Of a stretch of 44,260 nt of DNA, positions 19,895-29,335 are shown piece by piece. The position numbers and the translations under genes are program-made. Each line of letters begins with the position of its first letter. The first letter of the stretch is position 1. The notes under the pieces are model-generated. The model searched no databases. It saw only the letters and a program-made list of their open reading frames with translations, and was not told the DNA's origin. Source of the DNA: an uncultured Pelagibacteraceae bacterium (lineage in GTDB: Bacteria > Pseudomonadota > Alphaproteobacteria > Pelagibacterales > Pelagibacteraceae); assembly GCA_902560855.1 (NCBI GenBank), contig CACENJ010000007.1, forward strand, positions 1 to 44,260, given 5' to 3'.

Positions 19895-20272
19895 TTAACT
19901 TGAATAAACTGGATTAATCAAATTTTTTGTTAGCACACCTTTTTCATGTAAAATACCAATATTCTCGTATTTCATATCTTTTAAATCTTTAGAATTAAAT
20001 CCGTACAAATTTAGCTTATTTGTTATGGATAAAGCTTTAGCTATTGATATTGAAGTTCTTATTCCAGAAAATTTTCCAGGTCCTACATTTACGAATATAT
20101 TATTTATTTCTTCTAAATTTATACTATTTTCTTTAAAAAAATCGAAAAGTTCCTTAGATATTCTATCATTATTATTTTTACTAGCCTCAACAGATTTGTG
20201 GTAAGAATTATTGTTGAAATTAGAAAAAAAATTTATTTTATCTTGTGTTCCATCAATGACTAAAAAATTCAT
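19895..20272 (-). CDS. tsaB: Miniaturised TsaB (tRNA t6A biosynthesis)
   Basis: The N-terminal half matches TsaB/YeaZ, the partner of TsaD in threonylcarbamoyl-A37 synthesis: MNFLVIDGT at the start and the hallmark VNVGPGKFSGIRTSISIAKALS near residue 62. The protein is only 125 residues, against about 200-230 in most bacteria. It ends with NPVYSS, resembling the P-x-Y close of normal TsaB C-termini, so the second actin-like subdomain seems to be missing from the middle rather than cut off at the end. The first subdomain, which makes the TsaD contact, is kept. It is first in the fur-miaB-phoH run, and its start overlaps the divergent deacetylase gene. Confidence 0.8.
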   Translation of the reverse strand: MNFLVIDGTQDKINFFSNFNNNSYHKSVEASKNNNDRISKELFDFFKENSINLEEINNIFVNVGPGKFSGIRTSISIAKALSITNKLNLYGFNSKDLKDMKYENIGILHEKGVLTKNLINPVYSS

Positions 20273-21278
20273 TTATTTAATTATTTTTGTTTTGTCTTCA
20301 ACATTTTCATTTGCAGAAAATAACAGATATTTTAGTTTTGATAAGGGAATAGTATCTTTGATTTACCATAGATTTAATGAAACAAAGTACCCTTCAACCA
20401 ATATAGATATGGATATTTTTAAAAATCAAATTGATATGATAAAAAATAATAATTATACTTTTTTTAATCCAAAATATATTGATAGATCTTTTGAAGAACC
20501 CAGTGCAGAAAAAAAAATATTAATTACTATTGATGACGGCTTCACTTCTTTTTATGAAAATGCCTGGCCATACCTAAAGGAGGAAAGAATACCTTTTATT
20601 TTGTTCGTTTCAACTGAACCAGTTGGAAAATATGGATATATGAATTGGGATCAAATTAAAGAAATAGAAAAAGAAGATTTTGTTTTTATTGGAAATCATT
20701 CTCACTCACATGAATACTTAGTCAAATATCAATTTGATGATTTTAAAAAAGATATCGAAGAATCAATAGAAATATTTAACAAAAAGCTTGGTTATAATCC
20801 AATTTTTTTTTCATACCCTTTTGGTGAATATAGTCTAGAACAAAAAAATTTTATAAAACAAAAATTTAAATATGCGTTTGGACAACATTCGGGGGTTATG
20901 GATTTGACAAAAGACAAATTTGAATTACCAAGATTTCCTATTAATGAAAAGTACGGTGATCTAAAAAGATTTCGATCTTTGATTGATTTAATTCCTTTTC
21001 AATATAAAAAAATAATACCAGAAGATAAATTAATCAGTATAAACAATAACCCCCCAAAAATGATTGTTAGTTTTTTTCCAAATCAAAAAAATCTTAATAA
21101 TATAAATTGTTTTTCTAATGAAGGTAACGAATGGAAAAAAACTATAGTTGAGCTAAATGAAGAAAAACTTTCTATAAAATTTAATGAAAAATTTTTTCCT
21201 AGAAGAGGAAGAATAAATTGTTCTCTTAACGATAAAGAAGGATGGAGATGGTTTGGAGTTCAATTTACAATAGATTGA
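20256..21278 (+). CDS. Exported polysaccharide deacetylase (NodB fold)
   Basis: From ATG 20256 this is a 340-residue protein with a clear signal peptide (KKFIYLIIFVLSSTFSFA). The NodB/CE4 domain shows LITIDDGFTSF (metal-binding Asp pair), GNHSHSHEYL (the two-histidine motif) and FSYPFGEYS. A C-terminal beta-rich extension of about 100 residues is not recognised. It probably deacetylates peptidoglycan or an exported polysaccharide in the periplasm. An in-frame TTG at 20211 would extend it but destroys the signal peptide layout. Its first 17 nt overlap the tsaB start on the opposite strand. Confidence 0.85.
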   Translation: MTKKFIYLIIFVLSSTFSFAENNRYFSFDKGIVSLIYHRFNETKYPSTNIDMDIFKNQIDMIKNNNYTFFNPKYIDRSFEEPSAEKKILITIDDGFTSFYENAWPYLKEERIPFILFVSTEPVGKYGYMNWDQIKEIEKEDFVFIGNHSHSHEYLVKYQFDDFKKDIEESIEIFNKKLGYNPIFFSYPFGEYSLEQKNFIKQKFKYAFGQHSGVMDLTKDKFELPRFPINEKYGDLKRFRSLIDLIPFQYKKIIPEDKLISINNNPPKMIVSFFPNQKNLNNINCFSNEGNEWKKTIVELNEEKLSIKFNEKFFPRRGRINCSLNDKEGWRWFGVQFTID

Positions 21279-21281
21279 TTT

Positions 21282-22391
21282 TTATATAATTTTTTTAATT
21301 AATTCACTATTAGGTAATAATTTTGTGTCATCAAAGTCTTTTAATGAATTCTGTTCAATAATCTTTTTAAGTATTATTGTATATTCTTGACCTGTTGCTG
21401 CATATTCATCTAGATAATCTGCTAAAATTAAACTATCCAGTTTTTCGTCATTATCTCTAGCAATAGCTCTAAATTTTCTAAAATCTCTATAACTTGAATG
21501 TGTATTTAAATTTCTAAAATAAGCCCTTACAGATGCTTGCAAAATTTGAAATTTCATAACTTTATGAGATTTATTATCATCTATACCTTTTGGTTTAATT
21601 CCATCGCCAGAAAACGTCCATTGCCCAAACAAAGCATTTCCTTCTAAAGCAAATCTTGAAGTTCCCCAGCCAGTTTCTTTAGCAGCTTGAGCAATTGCTA
21701 ATGACGCTGGAATTTCATCCATTCTAATTTTTAAAGTTAAAAGATCTCCATTTTTCACACCGTATTGTTTAAATTTCATATTTAACCATTTTTTTTCTGA
21801 GCTAGAATTATTGCTTCTATTTAAAATAGCAAAAAGTTTTTTCCTATCTAATTTAATTTGACTGTTTTCTTCTAAGATCAATGGAAGAACTATTTGAATA
21901 AACAAGTTTTTTCTTTCCTTTGTATTTTCAATCATTTTCATTTCGTTAGGTAGAAGCTCTAAATTTACTGGTTTAACTATTTTATTTTTTCTGACATCTT
22001 TTAGATTATATTTTGTATCTTTAAATAATTGCTTAATTGTAGATGCACTTAACCTCACGGTAGAGCTTGGTATATCTTCATATTGAAATATATCCTCGAA
22101 AACCTGAAAACTATCTAATTCATCATCTTGTTCTAGATCAACTTCTTGCCCACTTAAAACTTTTTCTAAATTACTTTTAGAATTATTTTTTACTTCAATT
22201 GTTTCTACGAAAAAACTATTTTTTAACACAACTAACTTTGGTGTTAAAAAAAAAGACAAAATAATTATAAAGCTTGAAAGAGCTGTATAGTAAAAACTTT
22301 TTAAGCTATTAGATATACCTTTGAATTTTGGCATTTTTACCAATTTTAATTGGGGTATTTTAAAATTTGAAAGTTTTATTTTCTTTTTCAT
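21282..22391 (-). CDS. Bax-like membrane-anchored glucosaminidase
   Basis: A 369-residue protein from ATG 22391. One membrane anchor (about 35-55, ALSSFIIILSFFLTPKLVVL) precedes a long linker and a C-terminal glucosaminidase domain of the Bax/GH73 type. Signatures are SLAIAQAAKETGWGTSRFALEGNALFGQW, with the catalytic glutamate of AAKETGWG, then YRDFRKF and LADYLDEYAATGQEY. It should cleave N-acetylglucosaminyl bonds in peptidoglycan on the periplasmic side. A TTG at 22403 would overlap nfuA; ATG 22391 begins 1 nt after the nfuA stop and is preferred. Confidence 0.85.
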   Translation of the reverse strand: MKKKIKLSNFKIPQLKLVKMPKFKGISNSLKSFYYTALSSFIIILSFFLTPKLVVLKNSFFVETIEVKNNSKSNLEKVLSGQEVDLEQDDELDSFQVFEDIFQYEDIPSSTVRLSASTIKQLFKDTKYNLKDVRKNKIVKPVNLELLPNEMKMIENTKERKNLFIQIVLPLILEENSQIKLDRKKLFAILNRSNNSSSEKKWLNMKFKQYGVKNGDLLTLKIRMDEIPASLAIAQAAKETGWGTSRFALEGNALFGQWTFSGDGIKPKGIDDNKSHKVMKFQILQASVRAYFRNLNTHSSYRDFRKFRAIARDNDEKLDSLILADYLDEYAATGQEYTIILKKIIEQNSLKDFDDTKLLPNSELIKKII

Positions 22392-22392
22392 T

Positions 22393-22938
22393 TTATAAAG
22401 CAATTACCTCTTTTACTTCTGGTAAATAGTGACATAACATATTTTGTACACCTTGTTTTAAAGTCATAGTAGAGCTTGGACATCCTGAACAACTACCCTG
22501 CAATTTAACTTTAACAACTCCATCTTTAAAACCTTCAAATTTTATATCTCCTCCATCTTTTGCTACGGCTGGTCTAATTTTAGTATCTAAAATTTTTATG
22601 ATTTGTTTTTCTATTTCAACTAAATTTTTATCTAATTTATTTTCAGAAATATCTTTATCAATTACAAATTCTTTTCCTGATTTGTAGTATTCATTAATTA
22701 ATGAAATAACTATATGTTTTACATCTTCCCAATCAATTTCTTTTTGTTTATTAACTGAAATAAAATCAGATCCTAAAAAAATACTAGTGACACCGTTTAT
22801 AGAAAGAATGTTTCTTACTAAATCATTACTTGAAGTATTTTTATCAATAATTTCATAAGAGCCACTATTAGTTACAGTTTTCCCTGGCAAAAATTTTAGA
22901 GAATTTGGGTTCGGTGTTGTTTGAGTTTGAACAAACAT
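22393..22938 (-). CDS. nfuA: NfuA/NifU-like Fe-S scaffold protein
   Basis: A 181-residue iron-sulfur carrier. The N-terminal Nfu_N domain begins FVQTQTTPNPNSLKFLPG. The C-terminal NifU domain carries the cluster-ligating CxxC in KLQGSCSGCPSSTMTLKQG. Proteins of this two-domain form receive a 4Fe-4S cluster and hand it to targets such as MiaB or aconitase. It sits between trpS and the glucosaminidase gene, and a 52-bp AT-rich gap separates it from trpS. Confidence 0.93.
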   Translation of the reverse strand: MFVQTQTTPNPNSLKFLPGKTVTNSGSYEIIDKNTSSNDLVRNILSINGVTSIFLGSDFISVNKQKEIDWEDVKHIVISLINEYYKSGKEFVIDKDISENKLDKNLVEIEKQIIKILDTKIRPAVAKDGGDIKFEGFKDGVVKVKLQGSCSGCPSSTMTLKQGVQNMLCHYLPEVKEVIAL

Positions 22939-22990
22939 AATTAATATATAATATCTATTATATAAAATGAAAGTAGAAATTACAAAATAG

Positions 22991-23992
22991 CTAAAAACCG
23001 ACTAATTTTTTCATTTCATTGATTTTTTTCGTTGCTAGGTTGTCTGCTTTTTCAGCTCCTTTTTTAAGTATATTATCTAAATGTTTTTCATCTTTTAATA
23101 AATCTTTAATTTTCTTACCTATTGGTAATATTTTATCAATTAATAACTCTGACAAGTTTTCTTTGAATGAAGAAAAATTTTTACCTTCAAAATTAGATTT
23201 TACTTCATCTAAATTCTGATTAGATAAACTAGAATATATTCCTAATAAATTTAAAACTTCAGGTCTTTTTTCTAAATTATCTTTTTTACCTGGCATGGGC
23301 AAAGTGTCCGTTTTTGCTTTTTTAATTTTATTGATTATTAAATCTTTATCATCAGTTAAGTTAATTCTGCTAAAATCAGATGGATCTGATTTGCTCATTT
23401 TATTTAAACCATTTTTTAAACTCATTATTCTAGCAAACTCTTTTTGAATCAAAGGTTCTGGAACTTTTAAAAAATTTCTTGAATTAAAATCATTATTAAA
23501 TTTTTGTGCAATATCTCTGCATAACTCTAAATGTTGTTTTTGATCTTCTCCAACTGGAACATGAGTTGCATCGTAAAGCAAAATATCTGCGGCCATAAGA
23601 ACAGGATAAACATATAAACCAACGCTAGCTTTTTCTTTATCCTTACCTGCTTTTTCTTTAAATTGTGTCATTCTACTCAACCAACCCATTCTTGAAACAC
23701 AACCTAATATCCAAGCTCCTTCAGCATGAGAAGAAACGGCTGACTGATTAAATATAATACTTTTTTCTGGGTCTAAGCCACTAGCCAAAAAAGCTGCAGT
23801 AGTTTCTCTGGTATTTTGTTTTAAAGTTCTTGGATCTTGTTTAACTGTTATTGAATGAAGATCAACTACACAATAAATACATTGATTTTTTTTATCACTC
23901 TGCAGCTGAACAAAATTTTTTATTGCTCCTAAATAGTTACCCAAATGTAGATTGCCTGTTGGCTGAACACCTGAAAAGATTTTTTTATTCAT
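22991..23992 (-). CDS. trpS: Tryptophanyl-tRNA synthetase
   Basis: A 333-residue class I aminoacyl-tRNA synthetase for tryptophan. The HIGH-type motif is in [18 protein letters not shown] and the KMSKS motif in [10 protein letters not shown]. The Trp-specific [19 protein letters not shown] segment is present. Length is standard. It begins 2 nt after the murJ stop, so murJ-trpS look co-transcribed. Confidence 0.97.
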   Translation of the reverse strand: MNKKIFSGVQPTGNLHLGNYLGAIKNFVQLQSDKKNQCIYCVVDLHSITVKQDPRTLKQNTRETTAAFLASGLDPEKSIIFNQSAVSSHAEGAWILGCVSRMGWLSRMTQFKEKAGKDKEKASVGLYVYPVLMAADILLYDATHVPVGEDQKQHLELCRDIAQKFNNDFNSRNFLKVPEPLIQKEFARIMSLKNGLNKMSKSDPSDFSRINLTDDKDLIINKIKKAKTDTLPMPGKKDNLEKRPEVLNLLGIYSSLSNQNLDEVKSNFEGKNFSSFKENLSELLIDKILPIGKKIKDLLKDEKHLDNILKKGAEKADNLATKKINEMKKLVGF

Positions 23993-23994
23993 TA

Positions 23995-25527
23995 TTATTT
24001 ATACTTTAAATTAATATCACTCAATTTAAAAGCTTTAGTAAAAATTGAAACAATAACATAACATATTAAAGTTGCCAATATACTCAACAAAAGATAAATA
24101 AATTTTAAGTTCTCTGAATAAATTAATTTTTCACTTAATAAATTTAACAGAAAATAAAAAAATAAACCCATTATTAAAGAAGATATTAAGATTCTTGGAA
24201 ATCTATTTAAAAAAATCTCATTGAATACAAAAAAATCTTTTTTCCTAGAAAAGATATATAAAATAATTGCGTTAAACCATGATGAAATTGAAGTTGCAAT
24301 TGGTATAATTATAAATCCTAATTTTTTAAAAAATAAAATACTAATAAAAATATTTAATAAAACTGAAATTAAAGAAATATAAAAAGGAGTTTTTGTATCA
24401 TGTCTTGCAAAAAAAAAGCTTGAAAATACTTTAATTAATGAAAATGCTGGTAAACCAAGCGAAAAATAAAATAGAGCTATTGCTGAATTCTCAACACTTG
24501 TTTCAGAAAAAGATCCATATCCAAATAAAGCTGAAACAATCGGTTTGGATGCTATAAATAAAGCTACGGTGGCTGGTATGCTTAAAAATAAGCTTAGTTC
24601 TAAAGCTTTGTTTTGAATTAATAAAATTTCAGATTTGTTTTCTGTTTCAATTAATTTTGATAATTGTGGTAAGACAACCGTTCCAATTGCGATTCCAGCA
24701 ATAGCTAGATTAATTTGATAAATTCTATCAGCATAATATAAATATGAAACGGCGCTTGCTTGAAAAGATGCGATAATTGTTCCTATTAAAATATTAATCT
24801 GAGTTACTCCTGATGAAAAAATGCTTGGTAATAATTTTGAAAAAAAATTCTTTATTTTATAATCTATAGAAATTTTAAAAGAAAACTTGGGTAAATAAAA
24901 TTTCTTAACATAAAAATATAAATAAAAAAATTGAGTTATTCCAGCAACAGTTACTCCATAAGATAAATAATAAACAAGACTATCACCCAACAAATTTCCA
25001 TAAACTAAAACAGCTATTAAAAAAATGTTCAGAACAACTGGTGAAGCGGCCGCTACTGCAAATCTATTATGAGAATTTAAAATAGCTGAAAAAAAGGAAG
25101 ATAAACTTACAAAAAATAAAAATGGAAAGGTTATTCTTGTTAAGTTAATTGCTAAATCCATTTTATTTTCATTACCTGTAAATCCAGGGGCAATAAGAAA
25201 CAAAAATAAAGGCATGAATATTTCAATAACTAAAACAAGAAAAAACAAACTTATAATTAATAAACTAAATACATTAGTGGCAAATCTTTCTGATTGATCT
25301 TTTCCATTTGCTAATTCAGAAGCATAGCTTGGAACAAACGCAGCATTAAATGTTCCTTCTGCAAATAATCTTCTAAATGTATTAGGAATTCTAAAGGCAA
25401 CAAAAAATGCATCTGCTAAAGGCCCCGAACCAAGAAAAATTGCAATTAAAATATCTCTTATATAACCAAGGATTCTGCTAATTATTGTAAAAAAGCTAAA
25501 TGTCGTTGTTGACTTAAATAAATTCAT
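23995..25527 (-). CDS. murJ: Lipid II flippase MurJ
   Basis: A 510-residue polytopic membrane protein of the MOP superfamily that flips lipid II across the inner membrane for peptidoglycan synthesis. The N-terminus has the MurJ signature [50 protein letters not shown], with the essential arginines. About 14 hydrophobic segments follow. It diverges from maeB across a 50-bp gap and precedes trpS by 2 nt. Confidence 0.95.
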   Translation of the reverse strand: MNLFKSTTTFSFFTIISRILGYIRDILIAIFLGSGPLADAFFVAFRIPNTFRRLFAEGTFNAAFVPSYASELANGKDQSERFATNVFSLLIISLFFLVLVIEIFMPLFLFLIAPGFTGNENKMDLAINLTRITFPFLFFVSLSSFFSAILNSHNRFAVAAASPVVLNIFLIAVLVYGNLLGDSLVYYLSYGVTVAGITQFFYLYFYVKKFYLPKFSFKISIDYKIKNFFSKLLPSIFSSGVTQINILIGTIIASFQASAVSYLYYADRIYQINLAIAGIAIGTVVLPQLSKLIETENKSEILLIQNKALELSLFLSIPATVALFIASKPIVSALFGYGSFSETSVENSAIALFYFSLGLPAFSLIKVFSSFFFARHDTKTPFYISLISVLLNIFISILFFKKLGFIIIPIATSISSWFNAIILYIFSRKKDFFVFNEIFLNRFPRILISSLIMGLFFYFLLNLLSEKLIYSENLKFIYLLLSILATLICYVIVSIFTKAFKLSDINLKYK

Positions 25528-25577
25528 AAATCATATTAGTCTTAAAATCGCTTCAATTGTATACCTTATTACATTAA

Positions 25578-27869
25578 ATGAAAAAAACTAAAATAGATCA
25601 TTACACTGATAAAGAAGCATTAGACTTTCATAATTCTAATAAATCAGGAAAAATAGAAATTGTTTCATCAAAACCAATGACTACGAAGAGAGATTTGGCT
25701 CTCGCGTACTCTCCTGGTGTAGCTGCGCCAGTAAGAGAAATAGCAAAAAATCCTGAAGCTGCTTATGATTACACAACAAAAGGTAATTTGGTTGCTGTAA
25801 TAAGTAATGGTTCAGCAATTCTTGGTATGGGTAATTTAGGTGCTCTTGCATCGAAACCTGTAATGGAAGGTAAGGCCGTATTATTTAAACGTTTTGCTGA
25901 TATAGATGCAATTGATTTAGAAATAGATAGCTCAAATACAGAAGATATTATTAAAAGTATTATAAATTTTTCAAAAAGTTTTGGTGGAATTAATTTGGAA
26001 GACATTGCTGCGCCAGATTGTTTTATTATTGAAAAAAAATTAAAAGAAAAATTAGACATACCAGTGTTTCATGATGATCAGCACGGCACTGCAATTATAA
26101 CTACTGCGGCTCTTATAAATGCTTTGGATATATGTAAAAAATCAATAAAAAAAATTAAAGTAGTGATTAACGGTGCGGGAGCTTCGGCAATTGCGTGTTC
26201 GGATTTATTTATGAGTAGTGGAGTTCCAAAAAAAAATATTACTATGATTGATAGAAAAGGTGTTCTTTATAAAGGTAGAGATAACTTAAATCATTGGAAA
26301 TCTGCCCATGCTATAGAAACTAAAAATAGAACATTAGACCAGGCAATTAAGGGTGCTGACGTTTTTTTGGGTTTGTCAGCTAAAGGTATTCTTACTAAAA
26401 AAATGGTAAAGAGTATGACTAAAAACCCTATAATTTTTGCTTGTGCAAATCCTGATCCTGAAATTACTCCTGAAGAAGTTAGTGAAGTTAGAAAAGATGC
26501 TATAGTAGCAACGGGAAGGTCTGATTATCCAAATCAAGTAAACAATTTAATTGGATTCCCATATATATTTAGAGGTGCTCTTGATGTTAGAGCAAAAATT
26601 ATAAACGAAGAGATGAAAATTGCAGCTGCAAATGCAATTGCCGCCCTTGCAAGAGAAAATGTACCTGATGAAGTCGCGGCAGCAATGGGTGGTGGGGAAA
26701 GACCTAAATATGGTAAAGAATATATAATTCCATCAACATTTGATCCTAGATTAATAAGTGTTATTCCAGTTTCTGTAGCAAAAGCAGCTATAAAAAGTGG
26801 TGTAGCAAGAAAAAAGATAGAAGATTTTGAAAAATATAAAGAACAACTTAAACAAAGATTGGATCCATCAGTTACAATTCTTCAAGGTATTAATAATCAA
26901 ATAAAAAAAACTCAAAAAAAAGTTGTTTTTGCTGATGGTGAAGATGAAAATACTTTAAAAGCAGCAATAGCATTTCAAAATGGAGGATTAGGAATTCCTA
27001 TATTGATTGGTAAAAAAGAAAAAATAAAAGAAAGACTTAAAGAAATAGGACTAAGCGAAAATTTTAATATAGAGGTTAGCAATTCTACAGATAACAAAAA
27101 AAGAGAAAATTATACAAATTTTTTATTTAAAAAACTTCATAGAGAACAAGGTTTGCTAGAGAGAGATTGTGATAGAATGGTAAGAAATGACAGAGTAGTC
27201 TGGGGCTCTTGTATGGTTTCTTGTGGTGATGCTGATGCTATGGTTACCGGAAATAGCAGAAGATATTCTTCATCTCTAGAAAAAATTACAAAAGTTGTCT
27301 CTTCAAGACCAGGAGAAATAATGTTTGGATTAAATATGATTGTAAGTAAAGGAAAAACTGTTTTTATAGCTGACACAGCAGTTCATGAATATCCTACTTC
27401 GGAACAACTTTCGGAAATAGCTATATCTGCTGCAAGAGTTGTTAGATTGTTTGGTTTTAATCCTAAAGTTGCTTTTTTATCACATTCAACTTTTGGACAA
27501 CCAATAACCAGTAGAACAAAACATATAAAAGATGCTGTTGATATATTGCAAGATAAAAAAGTTGATTTTCAATTCGATGGGGATATGCAGCCTGACGTGG
27601 CATTGAATGAAGAATACAAAGAACTATATCCTTTTTCTGGAATTGTAGGTAATGCAAATATATTAATTATGCCAGGTCAACACAGTGCTGCAATCTCATT
27701 TAAAATGATGAAAACATTAGGAGGAGCAAAAGTTATTGGTCCACTATTAATAGGTTTAGGAGAGCCAATTGAAATTGCTCCACTAAGATCATCAACATCA
27801 GATATATTAAATTTAGCTTCTGTAGCTGCCTATTCTGCAGGAGTAATTGATTATAGTAAAAAAAATTAA
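25578..27869 (+). CDS. maeB: NADP-type malic enzyme with phosphotransacetylase-like domain (MaeB)
   Basis: A 763-residue two-domain protein. The N-terminal malic enzyme part converts malate to pyruvate and CO2; it shows SPGVAAPVREIAKNPEAAYDYTTKG, PVFHDDQHGTAI and the dinucleotide loop INGAGASAIACSDLF. From about residue 430 it continues into a phosphate acetyltransferase-like domain (VVFADGEDENTLKAA, GQHSAAISFKMMKTLGGA), which in MaeB proteins is regulatory, sensing acetyl-CoA, rather than catalytic. The stop overlaps the convergent BON lipoprotein gene by 4 nt. Confidence 0.95.
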   Translation: MKKTKIDHYTDKEALDFHNSNKSGKIEIVSSKPMTTKRDLALAYSPGVAAPVREIAKNPEAAYDYTTKGNLVAVISNGSAILGMGNLGALASKPVMEGKAVLFKRFADIDAIDLEIDSSNTEDIIKSIINFSKSFGGINLEDIAAPDCFIIEKKLKEKLDIPVFHDDQHGTAIITTAALINALDICKKSIKKIKVVINGAGASAIACSDLFMSSGVPKKNITMIDRKGVLYKGRDNLNHWKSAHAIETKNRTLDQAIKGADVFLGLSAKGILTKKMVKSMTKNPIIFACANPDPEITPEEVSEVRKDAIVATGRSDYPNQVNNLIGFPYIFRGALDVRAKIINEEMKIAAANAIAALARENVPDEVAAAMGGGERPKYGKEYIIPSTFDPRLISVIPVSVAKAAIKSGVARKKIEDFEKYKEQLKQRLDPSVTILQGINNQIKKTQKKVVFADGEDENTLKAAIAFQNGGLGIPILIGKKEKIKERLKEIGLSENFNIEVSNSTDNKKRENYTNFLFKKLHREQGLLERDCDRMVRNDRVVWGSCMVSCGDADAMVTGNSRRYSSSLEKITKVVSSRPGEIMFGLNMIVSKGKTVFIADTAVHEYPTSEQLSEIAISAARVVRLFGFNPKVAFLSHSTFGQPITSRTKHIKDAVDILQDKKVDFQFDGDMQPDVALNEEYKELYPFSGIVGNANILIMPGQHSAAISFKMMKTLGGAKVIGPLLIGLGEPIEIAPLRSSTSDILNLASVAAYSAGVIDYSKKN

Positions 27870-28459
27870 TCTTTTTGAATTCTTAAATCTTCAACAAGCA
27901 AAATACTAGCAATCACATCTTCTACATCTAAAATTTCTTTTGCTTCATTAATTACTTTTTTTCTCTCCTCTGATGTAAGAGCAATACCATAAATATATAT
28001 TCTCTTTTTATATGTATCAATTTGATAATTAGTTGCTTTTATTTCTTTATTAAAAATTATAGCAGTTCTTAATTGAGATGTTATTAATAAATCTTTTGCT
28101 GATTGTTTAAAATTAAATTCTTCTTTTATCCTAATATCATTTTTAACTGACCGAACTCCGTTGGTTTCCCACGCTAATTTCGTTATTTGTAATTTCTCTT
28201 CTGGATCATCAACTTTACCAGTAATAAATATTCTGCCATCTAAAACTTTTATTTTTAAAGATAACAAATAAGATTTTTCTTTTAAAGCTAATCTTGCTCC
28301 TAAATTTTTTTGCATTATTGAATCGTCTATTTGTGTTCCAACTGATCTTGGATCTAGAGCTACACTAACTCCTGTTCCAAATACACCTTGGGAAGCTGTT
28401 CCTACACAGCTACAAAGAAATAAAAAAATAATAATAATATTAATTGTTTTTGATTTCAT
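27866..28459 (-). CDS. BON-domain lipoprotein (DolP/OsmY-like)
   Basis: A 197-residue protein with a lipoprotein signal peptide; FLFLCSC is a usable lipobox with Cys at about 17. Two BON domains follow: LSLKIKVLDGRIFITGKVDDPEEK with the ETNGVRSVKNDIRI close, then NYQIDTYKKRIYIYGIALTSEERKKVINEA. The family attaches to the outer membrane or phospholipids and supports envelope integrity. The start overlaps the rsmI end by 20 nt; rsmI and the BON lipoprotein also occur together in other proteobacteria. Confidence 0.87.
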   Translation of the reverse strand: MKSKTINIIIIFLFLCSCVGTASQGVFGTGVSVALDPRSVGTQIDDSIMQKNLGARLALKEKSYLLSLKIKVLDGRIFITGKVDDPEEKLQITKLAWETNGVRSVKNDIRIKEEFNFKQSAKDLLITSQLRTAIIFNKEIKATNYQIDTYKKRIYIYGIALTSEERKKVINEAKEILDVEDVIASILLVEDLRIQKD

Positions 28460-29303
28460 TTTTTATACTTAAACAATAATTATAAATTTCCTTTTTGGAT
28501 ATTTTTCTTTTTTGAATCATTAAATTAACAATATCTTTTATACTTTTATTATTAATCATTTTTTTTATTTTATTTTTTTCTATTTCATTTAAAGCTATTA
28601 AATTATTATTATTCTCAGAAATTACTAATGTCAATTCACCCTTAGGAATTTTTTCAAAAGGTTTTAAATTATCAACATCTACTCTAATAAATTCTTCAAA
28701 AAACTTGGTCATTTCTCGACAAATTAAAATTTTTCGTCCTGAAAAAAATTTTTTAATATAATCTATTGAATCATTAATTTTATTTGGAGAAATAAAAAAA
28801 ACAATCGATCCATCCATATTCGATAAATTTTTTAAATTATTTAGTAAATCTTTTCTTTTATTGGGAAAGAAACCATAAAAAAAATACTTTTCTGAAAAAC
28901 CACTTACAGAAACTGCCGCAGAAACAGCTGACGGTCCTGGAATAGGATAAATATTAATTTTTTTTTTTATACATTCATTAATTAATATTCTTCCAGGATC
29001 TGAAATAGTTGGAGTTCCTGCGTCAGATATAATAGAGACAATTTTTTCAGAAATAAGTATTTTTAATATTTTATTTAAGTTTTTACTTTCATTAAATTTA
29101 TGATTCGAAATTAATTTCGATTTTATTTTATATTTGTCTAATAATTTTTTTGATGTCCTAGTATCTTCGCATAAGATATATTCTGATTTTTCTAATACTT
29201 CAATTGCCCTTAATGTTATGTCGCTTAAATTTCCAATCGGTGTAGAAACAATATATAGTCCAAAACTAAGTTTATTTTTTTCTTTATCTGGCAATGGAAT
29301 CAT
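28440..29303 (-). CDS. rsmI: 16S rRNA 2-O-ribose C1402 methyltransferase RsmI
   Basis: A 287-residue SAM-dependent methyltransferase of the tetrapyrrole-methylase fold that methylates C1402 of 16S rRNA. Motifs are LYIVSTPIGNLSDITLRAIEVL, CEDTRTSKKLL, IISDAGTPTISDPG and YPIPGPSAVSAAVSVSGF. Length is normal. It diverges from the LppC-like gene across 32 bp and overlaps the BON gene by 20 nt. Confidence 0.96.
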   Translation of the reverse strand: MIPLPDKEKNKLSFGLYIVSTPIGNLSDITLRAIEVLEKSEYILCEDTRTSKKLLDKYKIKSKLISNHKFNESKNLNKILKILISEKIVSIISDAGTPTISDPGRILINECIKKKINIYPIPGPSAVSAAVSVSGFSEKYFFYGFFPNKRKDLLNNLKNLSNMDGSIVFFISPNKINDSIDYIKKFFSGRKILICREMTKFFEEFIRVDVDNLKPFEKIPKGELTLVISENNNNLIALNEIEKNKIKKMINNKSIKDIVNLMIQKRKISKKEIYNYCLSIKNEIKNN

Positions 29304-29335
29304 GAACTTATAACCATTATAATATCATTATTAAA

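Noticed and set aside
20211-20255. TTG start giving a longer polysaccharide deacetylase.
   Set aside because: It adds residues in front of a complete signal peptide and increases the overlap with tsaB; ATG 20256 is better.
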